This document shows positions 25,683-33,038 of a stretch of DNA of 33,038 bases, one piece after another. Each line of letters opens with the position of its first letter. Position 1 is the first letter of the stretch. A program made the position numbers and the translations under genes. This DNA comes from Methanomicrobiales archaeon HGW-Methanomicrobiales-2 (GTDB lineage: Archaea > Halobacteriota > Methanomicrobia > Methanomicrobiales > Methanoculleaceae), in assembly GCA_002839645.1 (NCBI GenBank), contig PGYL01000031.1, positions 1 through 33,038 of the forward strand, read 5' to 3'. Under the pieces are notes generated by a model. That model was given only the letters and a program-made list of their open reading frames with translations, made no database searches and was not told the DNA's origin.

Positions 25683-26498
25683 CTAGATGCTGATCGCCCA
25701 GCCGCTGCTGCCGGTGCCGATAATCCTGTTCGTCCAGGAAATTCCCTGTGCCTGAGCCGACTGGTTGTTCCATGCGTAGGCATCGAAGTAAGCAACGCCC
25801 TCGTCATACCCTGTGAGGCAGTAATCGACCTTTACCGTCCCGCTGTCCACAAGGCCGGTCTGGTTGACCGATCCCGTGTACAGGTCGATGAGCATGATCT
25901 TGAACTGCTCGTTAACGCCCATGTCCTGGCCGTAATATATCGGATAGTCATCAAGAGGTGCAGGTCTCCACGCCGACGTCCCAGGCCGGAAATCGGCGCT
26001 CACAAACGTTTCGCTGAGCGTGAGATCGTGATAATAGCCTCCGTCAAGCACCGGCTTGCTCCCGTCTCCTGTCGGCGCCCACTGGTAGCCTGACGCGTTT
26101 ACCAGCAGATTGAGGTTTGAGTAAGACGCCTCAGCCGGCACCGCAAACAGCAGTATCACGTCGTCGTGGTACTGAGTATCCGTGCTGGTGTCGGAGATGT
26201 AGAGCGTGCCTGAAGCCGACTGGCCGGTGTATACGGCGCCGTTGAGGCTCGATGGGCTGTCGGTGATGTGTATCGCATTCAGTCCGCCGGTAGGCTTTGT
26301 GAAGTTGAAATAGTACGTGTCGTTTCCGAATATGTCGAATCTCGCTCCGGCATTGTTCGACACGGCGGCATATGTCTGGTTGTTGTCCGTGAAGACATCG
26401 TTGTCCGCGGAAACCGGCACGATGCAGACGGCAAGCATCAGCAGAATTGCCGATGCCGTCATTGCACCGAGTCTCATCGTTTTTCCATTGCTCTGCAT
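25683..26498 (-). CDS. Secreted stand-alone copy of the shared unnamed domain
   Basis: A 271-residue protein consisting of a signal peptide (residues 1 to about 31, ending PVSA) and one copy of the shared domain: NNAGARFDIFG, GGLNAIHIT, SGTLYISDTS, HDDVILLFAV, ASGYQWAP, SAWRP, YPIYYGQD, MLIDL, YAWNNQS and GISWTN. It ends soon after the domain, with no anchor, dockerin or sorting tail, so it is the minimal form of the family. I chose ATG at 26498 because it opens directly onto the signal peptide; the frame continues upstream to 26621 but that stretch has no export or domain character. The TATA-like element at about 26629-26637 suits a leader of about 110 bases. Confidence 0.85.
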   Translation of the reverse strand: MQSNGKTMRLGAMTASAILLMLAVCIVPVSADNDVFTDNNQTYAAVSNNAGARFDIFGNDTYYFNFTKPTGGLNAIHITDSPSSLNGAVYTGQSASGTLYISDTSTDTQYHDDVILLFAVPAEASYSNLNLLVNASGYQWAPTGDGSKPVLDGGYYHDLTLSETFVSADFRPGTSAWRPAPLDDYPIYYGQDMGVNEQFKIMLIDLYTGSVNQTGLVDSGTVKVDYCLTGYDEGVAYFDAYAWNNQSAQAQGISWTNRIIGTGSSGWAISI

Positions 26499-27178
26499 GT
26501 CAATCAACTCTTTTCCGTGATTGTAGCCGCGTCGTCTGACGGTCGGGCTACTGCCGACAGAAGCCGGACGAAAAAGGTAACTAACAATCATGAATATTCG
26601 GCCGCTGTCAACACCTTGCATTGGGTGGGTTATAATACAAATACTTTACGTTTATCGATTCGTACCGAATATTCCTGTGATCAGGCCATCTAGATGAAAC
26701 AATATTGAATAACCGGAAAAATATTGGAATATCCTCTGCTTCGAGAGGCAAGGATTCATATATTACAATGATCCGCCGGGTGGAGGATCGCGCACACGCC
26801 GCAATTTGCTGGCACGTGACAGATGCTTGCTATACGGCTCTGTTTCTTCTGCCCGGGTTTTTTTCGCAGCGTGCAGAACAATATTGTCGATGGGGCATGG
26901 CATCGCAAGCCCGGATCAGGTCACCGGACGGCCTCTCATTTTCAGCACCGGATCGGGTGTCATCGCGCCATCTGGTACTTGCCGATAAATACGCCTGTCA
27001 CCGTCGGAAAACCTGTGACGTCCTCAAAACCGATAGATCTCGAAGTGAATATCTTTGGGGTACGGCCGCAGGAGACCGCCCGTATTCGGAGCAGGCGTCG
27101 TTAACCTGTCTTAATTAACTCCTCCTCAACTGACAAGCGTCATATAGCATCCCCGCCCACGTTTTTCCAGGAATCAGC
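26499..27178. other. Divergent intergenic region with possible coding remnant
   Basis: About 680 bases between divergent genes. On the minus side TTGTATTATAACC (26628-26640) is a TATA candidate for the gene at 25683-26498. On the plus side CATATAGC (27141-27148) may serve the MoxR gene, with AGGA just before its ATG. Between them two plus-strand frames look protein-like but are broken: one reads QVTGRPLIFSTGSGVIAPSG up to a stop near 26989, and a second continues NTPVTVGKPVTSSKPIDLEV to a stop at 27104. This could be a decayed gene; I cannot name it. Confidence 0.3.
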
Positions 27179-28177
27179 ATGGCAGGCACGGATACGGAGA
27201 TTTCAGCACTCAACCACCGGGCACGGGAGCATGCGGCCGCTCTCGATGCGGTTCGCTCCGGCATGGAGACGGTGATCATCGGACAGCAGGCGGTTATCGA
27301 CCAGGTGCTCGCGGCGGTGCTTGCCGGCGGCCACGCCCTCCTCGAAGGGGTGCCGGGGATAGCAAAGACGCTCACGATCAGCACCCTCGCGCACTGCCTC
27401 GACTGCACCTTTGCCCGCCTTCAGTTCACCCCTGATCTTCTTCCTGCCGACATCACCGGGACCCGGATCTACGACCGGCATACGGCCGCGTTCCGGACGA
27501 TCCAGGGGCCGATCTTTCACCAGATCATCCTTGCCGACGAGATCAACCGTGCCCCCCCGAAGGTGCAGTCCGCCCTCCTCGAGGCTATGCAGGAGCGGCA
27601 GGTCACCATCCAGGGCGAGACCTACCCGTTGCCGCGCCCGTTCTTCGTCCTCGCCACCCAGAACCCGCTCGAATCGGAGGGCACCTACCCGCTCCCCGAA
27701 GCGCAGCTCGACCGGTTCATGCTCAAGATCCGGATGGATTACCCGAGCCTCGACGAGGAGATCGCCATCCTCGACCGGTTCACGGCGGGGGACCAGCCGG
27801 GCTCCCCGGCGCCGGTGCTCGACGCCGCCGGTCTCGCCGCCCTCAGGTCGTTCGTGCGGTCGGTCTACGCCGACCCGGGCGTGAAACGCTACGCCGCGCA
27901 GCTGGTCGACGCCACCCGGCACCCGGCGGCCTACGGCCTCGACCTCGGCCCCATGATTGCCTCCGGGGCATCCCCGCGGGCATCGCTCGCCCTCCTCCTC
28001 TGCGGCAAGGCGCACGCGGTGCTCGCCGGACGGGGCTACGTCGTCCCCGACGACATCCGTGCGCTGGCCCCCGCCGTCCTCAGGCACCGGGTGCTCCTTA
28101 CCTTCGAGGCAGAGGCGGACGATCTCACCTCAGAAGAGATCGTCCGGCAGATCCTGGCGGTCGTGGAGGTGCCCTGA
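27179..28177 (+). CDS. MoxR-family AAA+ ATPase
   Basis: A 332-residue cytoplasmic AAA+ ATPase. Walker A GVPGIAKT (57-64), Walker B IILADEINR (D120-E121) and sensor 1 ATQNPLE (N162) are intact, followed by the C-terminal lid. MoxR proteins work with von Willebrand A proteins as chaperone-like machines that mature or insert metal into partner complexes. Here it heads a four-gene run with DUF58, vWA and BatD-like proteins, the classic MoxR-associated set. The ATG at 27179 follows AGGAATCAGC. No oddities. Confidence 0.95.
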   Translation: MAGTDTEISALNHRAREHAAALDAVRSGMETVIIGQQAVIDQVLAAVLAGGHALLEGVPGIAKTLTISTLAHCLDCTFARLQFTPDLLPADITGTRIYDRHTAAFRTIQGPIFHQIILADEINRAPPKVQSALLEAMQERQVTIQGETYPLPRPFFVLATQNPLESEGTYPLPEAQLDRFMLKIRMDYPSLDEEIAILDRFTAGDQPGSPAPVLDAAGLAALRSFVRSVYADPGVKRYAAQLVDATRHPAAYGLDLGPMIASGASPRASLALLLCGKAHAVLAGRGYVVPDDIRALAPAVLRHRVLLTFEAEADDLTSEEIVRQILAVVEVP

Positions 28178-28179
28178 CG

Positions 28180-29067
28180 GTGAGCGGCGCCGAAGAGCGG
28201 GCGGATCTCATCAGGCAGATCCGGCGGATCGAACTTAAGACCGCTGCACTGGCCGACGGCTCCTGCCTCGGCCCCAGGCGATCGCCTTTCAAGGGGAGCG
28301 GGATGGCGCTTGCAAACCTCCGCGAGTACCTCCCCGGCGACGACGCCCGGGCGATCGACTGGAAGGCCTCGGCGCGGATGGACCGGCTCGTCGTCAGGGA
28401 GTTCGAGGAGGAACGGAGCCGGACCTACTACCTCGTCCTGGACCGGTCGGGCTCCGCAACGTTCGGGTCCTCGATCAGCAAGGACCGCCGGATACTCGAA
28501 GTTGCCGCGAGCCTCATCTTTGCGGCTCACCGGCAGAACGGGCGGGTGGGCCTCTGCATCGTCACCGACCGCGTCGAGGTGTTCATCCCGGCCCGGCCGG
28601 GCAAAAGCCAGGTCATCAGGCTGGTGCAGGCTCTTGTTTCGCACCGGCCTTCGGGGACGGGCACCAATCTCTCCGCCGCATTCCGGTATCTCTGCACAAG
28701 GGTCCGGCGCAGGTGCTCGGTCATCGTCCTCTCCGACTTCGACGACCCGGGGTTCGCCCGCGACCTCTCGCTCCTGCGCCGGCGGCATGAGGCGACTGCC
28801 GTCAGGGTGACCGACCCCGCGGAGGACTCTCTCCCGGACGTAGGGCACGCGATCCTCGAAGACCCGGAGACCGGGGAGCAGGTGCTTGTAGACACCTCGG
28901 ACCCCGTCTTCCTGAGAGCCTACGCCGATGCCCTGGCCGCGGCGGACCGGCGTATCGAGGGTGATCTGCGCTCGTGTCGTGTCCCTGAGATCCGGGTCTC
29001 CACGGAAGAACCGTATGACCTGCCCCTGCGCCGCTTCTACGCGCACCCGCGCTACCGGAGTGGTTAG
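28180..29067 (+). CDS. DUF58 domain protein
   Basis: A 295-residue protein with the DUF58 hallmark REYLPGDDARAIDW (48-61) followed by SARMDRLVVREFEEERS, then a von Willebrand A-like region with a DRSGS metal-site motif (88-92). DUF58 proteins are regular partners of MoxR ATPases. GTG start at 28180, two bases after the MoxR stop, with GGAGGT inside the end of the MoxR gene as ribosome binding site, so translation is probably coupled. The next gene starts immediately after its TAG stop. Confidence 0.93.
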   Translation: MSGAEERADLIRQIRRIELKTAALADGSCLGPRRSPFKGSGMALANLREYLPGDDARAIDWKASARMDRLVVREFEEERSRTYYLVLDRSGSATFGSSISKDRRILEVAASLIFAAHRQNGRVGLCIVTDRVEVFIPARPGKSQVIRLVQALVSHRPSGTGTNLSAAFRYLCTRVRRRCSVIVLSDFDDPGFARDLSLLRRRHEATAVRVTDPAEDSLPDVGHAILEDPETGEQVLVDTSDPVFLRAYADALAAADRRIEGDLRSCRVPEIRVSTEEPYDLPLRRFYAHPRYRSG

Positions 29068-29997
29068 ATGGCCGGGTTTGCAGAGCCTCTCTGGCTCGTC
29101 GGCCTCGCGGCCATCCCGGTCCTCTGTCTCCTCTACCGGCGCGCTCTCCGGGAACGGTCCTATGCGGCGCTCACCTTCTCCCGGGTCGCGGTCGCCGCAA
29201 AGATCCGGAGCCCGGGCAGGCTCTCGCGTCCGCACGCCCTCTTTGGCCTTGCCCTCCTCGCCCTCGCCCTCATCCTGGTCGGCCTCGCCGACCCGCATAT
29301 CCAGCTCGAAGGGGTTGACGAAGGCGTAAGCGTGGTTTTGGTGCTCGATACCTCCGGGAGCATGCAGGCAACCGACTACCACCCCACCCGTCTCGAGGCC
29401 GCAAAGGCCGCCGCGGAGATCCTGCTCTCCCGGCTCAACCCGGACGATTACGCGGGGATCGTCGTCTTCGAGTCCGGGGCGACGAGCGCCGCCTACCTCT
29501 CCCCCGACCGGGACCGGGTGATCGAGAGGCTCCACGGCATCCGCGGACGGGACGGGCAGACGGCTCTCGGCGACGGGCTTGCCCTCGGCATCGATATGGC
29601 CGATTCCATCCCCAACCGGCACCGGGTGGTGATCCTCCTCTCCGACGGGGTCAGCAACGCCGGCACCTTCTCGCCTGAAGAAGCTGCCGGGTACGCCCGT
29701 GAGCGGAACGTACCGGTCTACACCGTGGGCATCGGCTCGACCAGCCCGATGGCGGGTACGACCGAGTCTGCTGCGCTCGATGAAGAGACACTCCGGGCAA
29801 TCGCCCGCACGACCGGGGGGAAGTACTACGCGGCTGTCGACGAAGGGACGCTTGCGGCGATCTATGCCGGGCTGACCGACGAGATCCCGCGTGAGCCCAA
29901 AGACACGAGCATCCGCGACGTCTTCTTCGCCGGGGCGCTCGGTGTGCTCCTCCTGGAGATGTGCCTCCGCTACGGCTGGGGGAGGATCCTGCCGTGA
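29068..29997 (+). CDS. von Willebrand factor A domain membrane protein (BatA-like)
   Basis: A 309-residue protein: N-terminal membrane segments (about 8-25 and 57-75), then a vWA domain with a complete metal-ion site (DTSGSM at 94-99, the GQTALGDG threonine and the LLSDG aspartate), then a C-terminal membrane helix (about 285-300). This is the BatA/BatB layout, in which the vWA domain faces outward and is held by membrane helices at both ends. ATG at 29068 follows the DUF58 stop with no gap. Its last bases overlap the GTG of the next gene as GTGA. Confidence 0.93.
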   Translation: MAGFAEPLWLVGLAAIPVLCLLYRRALRERSYAALTFSRVAVAAKIRSPGRLSRPHALFGLALLALALILVGLADPHIQLEGVDEGVSVVLVLDTSGSMQATDYHPTRLEAAKAAAEILLSRLNPDDYAGIVVFESGATSAAYLSPDRDRVIERLHGIRGRDGQTALGDGLALGIDMADSIPNRHRVVILLSDGVSNAGTFSPEEAAGYARERNVPVYTVGIGSTSPMAGTTESAALDEETLRAIARTTGGKYYAAVDEGTLAAIYAGLTDEIPREPKDTSIRDVFFAGALGVLLLEMCLRYGWGRILP

Positions 29998-31454
29998 GGC
30001 GGTTCCTGCTCCTTGCCTGCCTCGCCGCCGTCGTGTGCGTGGCGACCGCTGCTGCCGGAGGCATCACCCTCTCGACCGGACAGTCCGACTACACCGTGCA
30101 GGTCGGTGAGGAGGCACTATTTCCCATCGCCGTTGAAAACACGCTCGGCGCCGATACCACGGGAATGCTCGTCCAGGAAGTGCGGTTCGTCCCGGAGGGC
30201 AGCGAAGGGAGCAGTCCGGCATCCCGGTCTCAGTCCCGGACGATCACCATCTTCCGGGATACGACGGAGATAACTGCCGGTGCCGGAACGGCGGCGGTGC
30301 CCGGCACGTTCTCCTTCGATATCGCGTTCGAGTACGGGAACGCCCCGCGCACCCGCGTCGCCCTCCCGGAGATCCGGGTCCACGTCGTCAGTTCGACTGC
30401 AGAAGAGGCGGACCAGCAGAGCCCGCAGGTGAGCTCCGTCTCATCGGTCTCAACCCCGGCAGGGTCAGGCGGGCCGCAGGGGGGGTCCTCATCCTCTTCC
30501 ACGAAACAGCCCGGGCAGATGATGCAGGATATGGGGTCGCTCCGGGAACAGGCGGCACAGGAGCAGGACCGCATGCAGGCGTTGCGGTCCGGACTGCTTG
30601 CCGGGCTTGAGGACGACCCGCTTGTCCGGGAGATCCACGCCGTTCTCACCTCGCACGGGTATACCCGGGCGGCGACGACGATCAACCCCACGGATGAAGG
30701 CACGGGAACGTTCTCGTTCGAGTACCGCGGGGGCACCGGGGACGTGATACGGGCAGGCGGTGCAGTGAACAACGGTTCCGCAACGTACGCGGCATATGCC
30801 TCCGGGAGATCGCTCGTCGTACACCATGCGGTCACGGCAAACGAGACCTACCGGCAGTATGCCGGCGAGCTCGCAGATGCCGGTTTCTTCCCGGTTACCT
30901 CTTCGATGAATGCAACAGTGGGCGCCTCCTCTGCCGGTATAGGGTTTGTCGACGGCCAGAACCGGACGGCAAGAATCGTCGCCACTCTCTCCGGGGGAGA
31001 GGTGCGGGACGTGATGCTCGAGAAGCCGTCCGACTTCGCCTGGCTTGCGGGTGCCGGCGCGCTCTGCATCGTTCTCCTGATCGCCTACCTCATCAGGCGG
31101 GGGGGACCGGAAGCGCCGGCGCCGGCGGTCTCCCCGGTTCCCCGCGACCCCCGCGGCGACGCCCTCCGTCTCCTTGAGGCGGCACGCGGAGAGTTCGAAC
31201 GCGGCGACCGAAAAGAGGCGTACGGAACGGCCGGCAGGGCGCTGCGGTCGTACGTCTCGTCGGCACACTGGACCGGCGCGGAACTTGCGGACGGCGATGT
31301 TCTGCGCCTGCTTAAAGAGAGCGGCCATGAGACCCGGGCGGTCTCTTCGGTCCTTGAACAGTGCGGAGCCGTCTCCTACGCCGGGTCCCTGCCCTGTGAT
31401 GAAGATTTTCAGGCTGTTGCCCGGACGATCGAAGCCCTTATCCGGCAGGATTAA
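29994..31454 (+). CDS. BatD-like membrane protein
   Basis: A 486-residue protein with a signal peptide (about 2-22), an N-terminal beta domain (about 25-140), a Ser/Gly/Gln-rich linker, a second mixed domain (about 190-345), one membrane helix (about 349-368) and a cytoplasmic C-terminal helical domain of about 100 residues. The position after MoxR, DUF58 and BatA-like genes, and the layout of signal, beta domain and membrane helix, match archaeal BatD-like proteins; sequence resemblance to bacterial BatD is weak. GTG at 29994 overlaps the vWA stop by four bases and has GGAGG upstream; the frame extends to an ATG at 29961 but those residues are not export-like. Confidence 0.8.
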   Translation: MRRFLLLACLAAVVCVATAAAGGITLSTGQSDYTVQVGEEALFPIAVENTLGADTTGMLVQEVRFVPEGSEGSSPASRSQSRTITIFRDTTEITAGAGTAAVPGTFSFDIAFEYGNAPRTRVALPEIRVHVVSSTAEEADQQSPQVSSVSSVSTPAGSGGPQGGSSSSSTKQPGQMMQDMGSLREQAAQEQDRMQALRSGLLAGLEDDPLVREIHAVLTSHGYTRAATTINPTDEGTGTFSFEYRGGTGDVIRAGGAVNNGSATYAAYASGRSLVVHHAVTANETYRQYAGELADAGFFPVTSSMNATVGASSAGIGFVDGQNRTARIVATLSGGEVRDVMLEKPSDFAWLAGAGALCIVLLIAYLIRRGGPEAPAPAVSPVPRDPRGDALRLLEAARGEFERGDRKEAYGTAGRALRSYVSSAHWTGAELADGDVLRLLKESGHETRAVSSVLEQCGAVSYAGSLPCDEDFQAVARTIEALIRQD

Positions 31455-31591
31455 TTCAACGGCGCTGAACATGTAAATTAATTAAATGTCGTTTTTAATC
31501 ACTATGTTAATTGAACAAATTTAATTAATATCGGGTTTCAGCACCTTTTTCATCTCCATTCTCCCAGTCTATTCAGGATAAAAGGGATACC
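31455..31591 (+). promoter_or_regulatory. AT-rich terminator and promoter region
   Basis: Strongly AT-rich gap. A T5 run (31492-31496) can end the MoxR operon. TTTAATTAATAT (31520-31531) is a TATA candidate for the next gene, placing the start near 31550 and leaving a leader of about 40 bases with AAAGGG as ribosome binding site. The pair GTTAATTG and TAATTAATAT here recurs with a shorter spacer at 25436-25457. Confidence 0.4.
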
Positions 31592-32296
31592 ATGACTCTG
31601 CTTCTTGCTCTTGACGATACGGACAGCCTGGAATCCCGGGGAACCGGCCGCCTGGCCCGTGCGGTCGCCGACGCGATCGCCGTACACTACCCCGTATGGG
31701 GTGTCACCCGGCACCAGCTCTATGTCCACCCATCGATCCCGTACACGTCCCACAACAGCTGCGCCGTTGTCCAGATCGATGCCGATGGCGGTGAGCCGCT
31801 CAAGACCGCTCTCTCCATAGCCGAGGAGACGATGCTCGACGACTTCGTGGAGGGGAGCGATCCGGGCCTTGCCGGAGCAACTCTCGACCAGGTGGCTCCT
31901 GCCCTGATAGCATTCGGCCGCGATGCCCAGCAGATGGTGCTCACCCAGGAACGTGCCCGGACACTGGCAAGGAACCTCGGCATATGGCTGAAAGGCCTCG
32001 GCGGCACGGAAGATGGCGTGATTGGCTCGATGGCGGGCCTCGGGCTTGCAGCGACATACAACGACGGCAGATTCCTCCAGAAGGGGACCATCCGCAGCCA
32101 CACAGGCCCGACGCCGGTGCATGTCCTTCTCGGAGCAGGGATCGACGAGATCATGACGCTTGACGGCAGAAGGGTTACCGAAGGGACCATCATCCTCAAA
32201 GAAGGCAAAGCTGCCAAAGCCTGCCCCATCAACGGCAGGGCCGTCCTCTTTGTAGATGAGCAGGACGGGGAACTGGTTGCGATAAAAAGGAACTGA
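31592..32296 (+). CDS. Short TiaS-like protein
   Basis: A 234-residue protein resembling the N-terminal part of TiaS, the archaeal enzyme that attaches agmatine to C34 of tRNA-Ile2. Visible parallels are the opening LALDDTDS followed by a glycine/threonine turn, the HPSIPYTSHNSCAVV segment and the GGTEDGVIGSMAGLGL segment. Full TiaS has more than 400 residues with OB-fold and zinc-ribbon domains at the C-terminus; these are missing, so it is a paralogue, not the tRNA enzyme itself, and its substrate is unknown. The ATG at 31592 has AAAGGG upstream. The next gene starts two bases after its stop. Confidence 0.75.
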   Translation: MTLLLALDDTDSLESRGTGRLARAVADAIAVHYPVWGVTRHQLYVHPSIPYTSHNSCAVVQIDADGGEPLKTALSIAEETMLDDFVEGSDPGLAGATLDQVAPALIAFGRDAQQMVLTQERARTLARNLGIWLKGLGGTEDGVIGSMAGLGLAATYNDGRFLQKGTIRSHTGPTPVHVLLGAGIDEIMTLDGRRVTEGTIILKEGKAAKACPINGRAVLFVDEQDGELVAIKRN

Positions 32297-32298
32297 AT

Positions 32299-33038
32299 AT
32301 GGAGTCCGGGAGAAGAGTCGTACTGGCGGTCGTCGTGCTCGCGGCGGTTGTCGCCGTGTCGTTCCTGATCGATACGGCCGTCTCGGGGGCCTATGAGACC
32401 GGTTCGACTGATCATCTCCTGCAGACTGCGGCCATCGATCGCTACGATCTCCGGTATGGTCCCCAGCCCTGGCGGCCCTACGCCACACCAATCGCGATCG
32501 GTCCGGGCGACCTCCCCTCCGGGAGCTGGTACCTCACTTTCGTGAACCTGGGGGTGGTGCCCGTCGGCGGGAACCCGGCCCTCGCGCGGACTGGCTCGGT
32601 CAGGGTCGATTACCGGTTCACGGATCTCGCCGGAACGGCATCGTTTGGCGTCTACGGTCTCCATGCCGGGGATGGCAGGGCATGGACGAACCGGCAGTCC
32701 GGCTACGGCACCTCCGGTTACTACGTCTCCGGGGCCGCTGCATCCGGCGACCCGCCGCAATGGGCGACTCCTCTCCCGGAAGGCGACCGGTATGTCGTTG
32801 AGGTGGCGGGTTCCCCGCGCCCGATCGACGAGGATGCGGCCCGGAATACCCGCACTCTCTGGTTCGAGCGGCTCAAATCTGGCCTGGACGGGCTCCATAT
32901 CACCACTGATCTTGCGGCCCGAAAAGGGCAGGTGACCGAGACTGACGATCTTGAGGGCTCGTTTTATGTTACGTATACCGGCGGCAACCGGGTAGGAGAC
33001 CTCTTTCTGATGGTCGCCGTGGACCGGCCGCAGCCGGA
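32299..33038 (+). CDS. Surface protein with swapped halves of the shared domain (partial, runs off window)
   Basis: At least 246 residues; the 3' end lies beyond the window. It opens with RR and a hydrophobic stretch (about 7-24), a signal peptide or signal anchor. The next part (about 45-145: PQPWRPY, SGSWYLTFVNL, VRVDYRFTDLAGTASFGVYG, GRAWTN) corresponds to the second half of the shared domain. Then come about 65 residues and a segment (about 195-246: SGLDGLHITTD, GQVTETDDLEGSFYVTYTGG, GDLFLMVAV) that corresponds to the first half. The order is the reverse of that in the four other genes. ATG at 32299, two bases after the TiaS-like gene. Confidence 0.8.
   Translation, partial: MESGRRVVLAVVVLAAVVAVSFLIDTAVSGAYETGSTDHLLQTAAIDRYDLRYGPQPWRPYATPIAIGPGDLPSGSWYLTFVNLGVVPVGGNPALARTGSVRVDYRFTDLAGTASFGVYGLHAGDGRAWTNRQSGYGTSGYYVSGAAASGDPPQWATPLPEGDRYVVEVAGSPRPIDEDAARNTRTLWFERLKSGLDGLHITTDLAARKGQVTETDDLEGSFYVTYTGGNRVGDLFLMVAVDRPQP

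Noticed and set aside
28036-29622. Minus-strand open frame of 528 codons
   Set aside because: Antisense to the MoxR, DUF58 and vWA genes, which have complete motifs; GC-rich third positions keep the opposite strand open.

Overview
The window looks like chromosome of a methanogenic archaeon of the order Methanomicrobiales, most like Methanoculleus. This rests on high GC content, archaeal-type ribosomal proteins (L7Ae, S28e, L24e), an EF-1alpha-type elongation factor, a CetZ-like tubulin homologue, Agl-type membrane glycosylation proteins, and large secreted proteins built from NosD beta-helices, PKD, PEGA and DUF3344 domains. The genus is inferred from gene style; no rRNA is present to confirm it. 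I recognised no tRNA, rRNA, CRISPR array or intact insertion sequence.

Layout. (1) 239-1477, minus: rpl7ae-rps28e-rpl24e-ndk operon. (2) 1661-6559, minus: four tightly packed or overlapping genes (FAD amine oxidase-like protein, dolichol-type GT2, flippase-like UPF0104 protein, DUF2298/'YYY' protein), probably a polyprenol-linked glycan module. (3) 6675-8936, plus: a CetZ-like gene followed at once by a secreted, coiled-coil, C-terminally anchored protein. (4) 9231-12543, minus: tuf, rps10 and a TIGR03663/Agl23-type membrane protein. (5) 12722-13024, plus: a small cysteine-rich protein. (6) 13286-26498, minus: four large or medium surface proteins. (7) 27179-31454, plus: MoxR ATPase, DUF58, vWA (BatA-like) and BatD-like genes. 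(8) 31592 to the edge, plus: a short TiaS-like protein followed after two bases by another surface protein that runs off the window.

The most notable theme is an extracellular domain of about 210 residues that I cannot name. It occurs in five genes (13286-16621, 16716-22388, 22973-25288, 25683-26498 and 32299-33038). Its marks are GGLNALHI, SGTFY, a GGRG..DD block, SGYQWTP, QTWKP, YYGQD, MFIDL and GISWTN. It is combined with four different C-terminal arrangements: DUF3344 plus four PEGA repeats; PKD, beta-helix and Big_2 domains plus a PGF-pre-PGF-like domain and membrane anchor; beta-helix and Big_2 domains plus a dockerin; and nothing. In the last gene its two halves appear in swapped order.

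The dockerin of the 22973-25288 gene is not in the annotated frame. A complete two-repeat dockerin is encoded just past the stop in the +1 frame (22801-23025), and skipping a single base would give one 828-residue protein. This is either a recent frameshift, a sequence error or a recoding event. The MoxR/vWA module and the glycosylation genes on either side are the kind of machinery expected to assemble, mature or glycosylate such surface proteins, but that link is inference from position.
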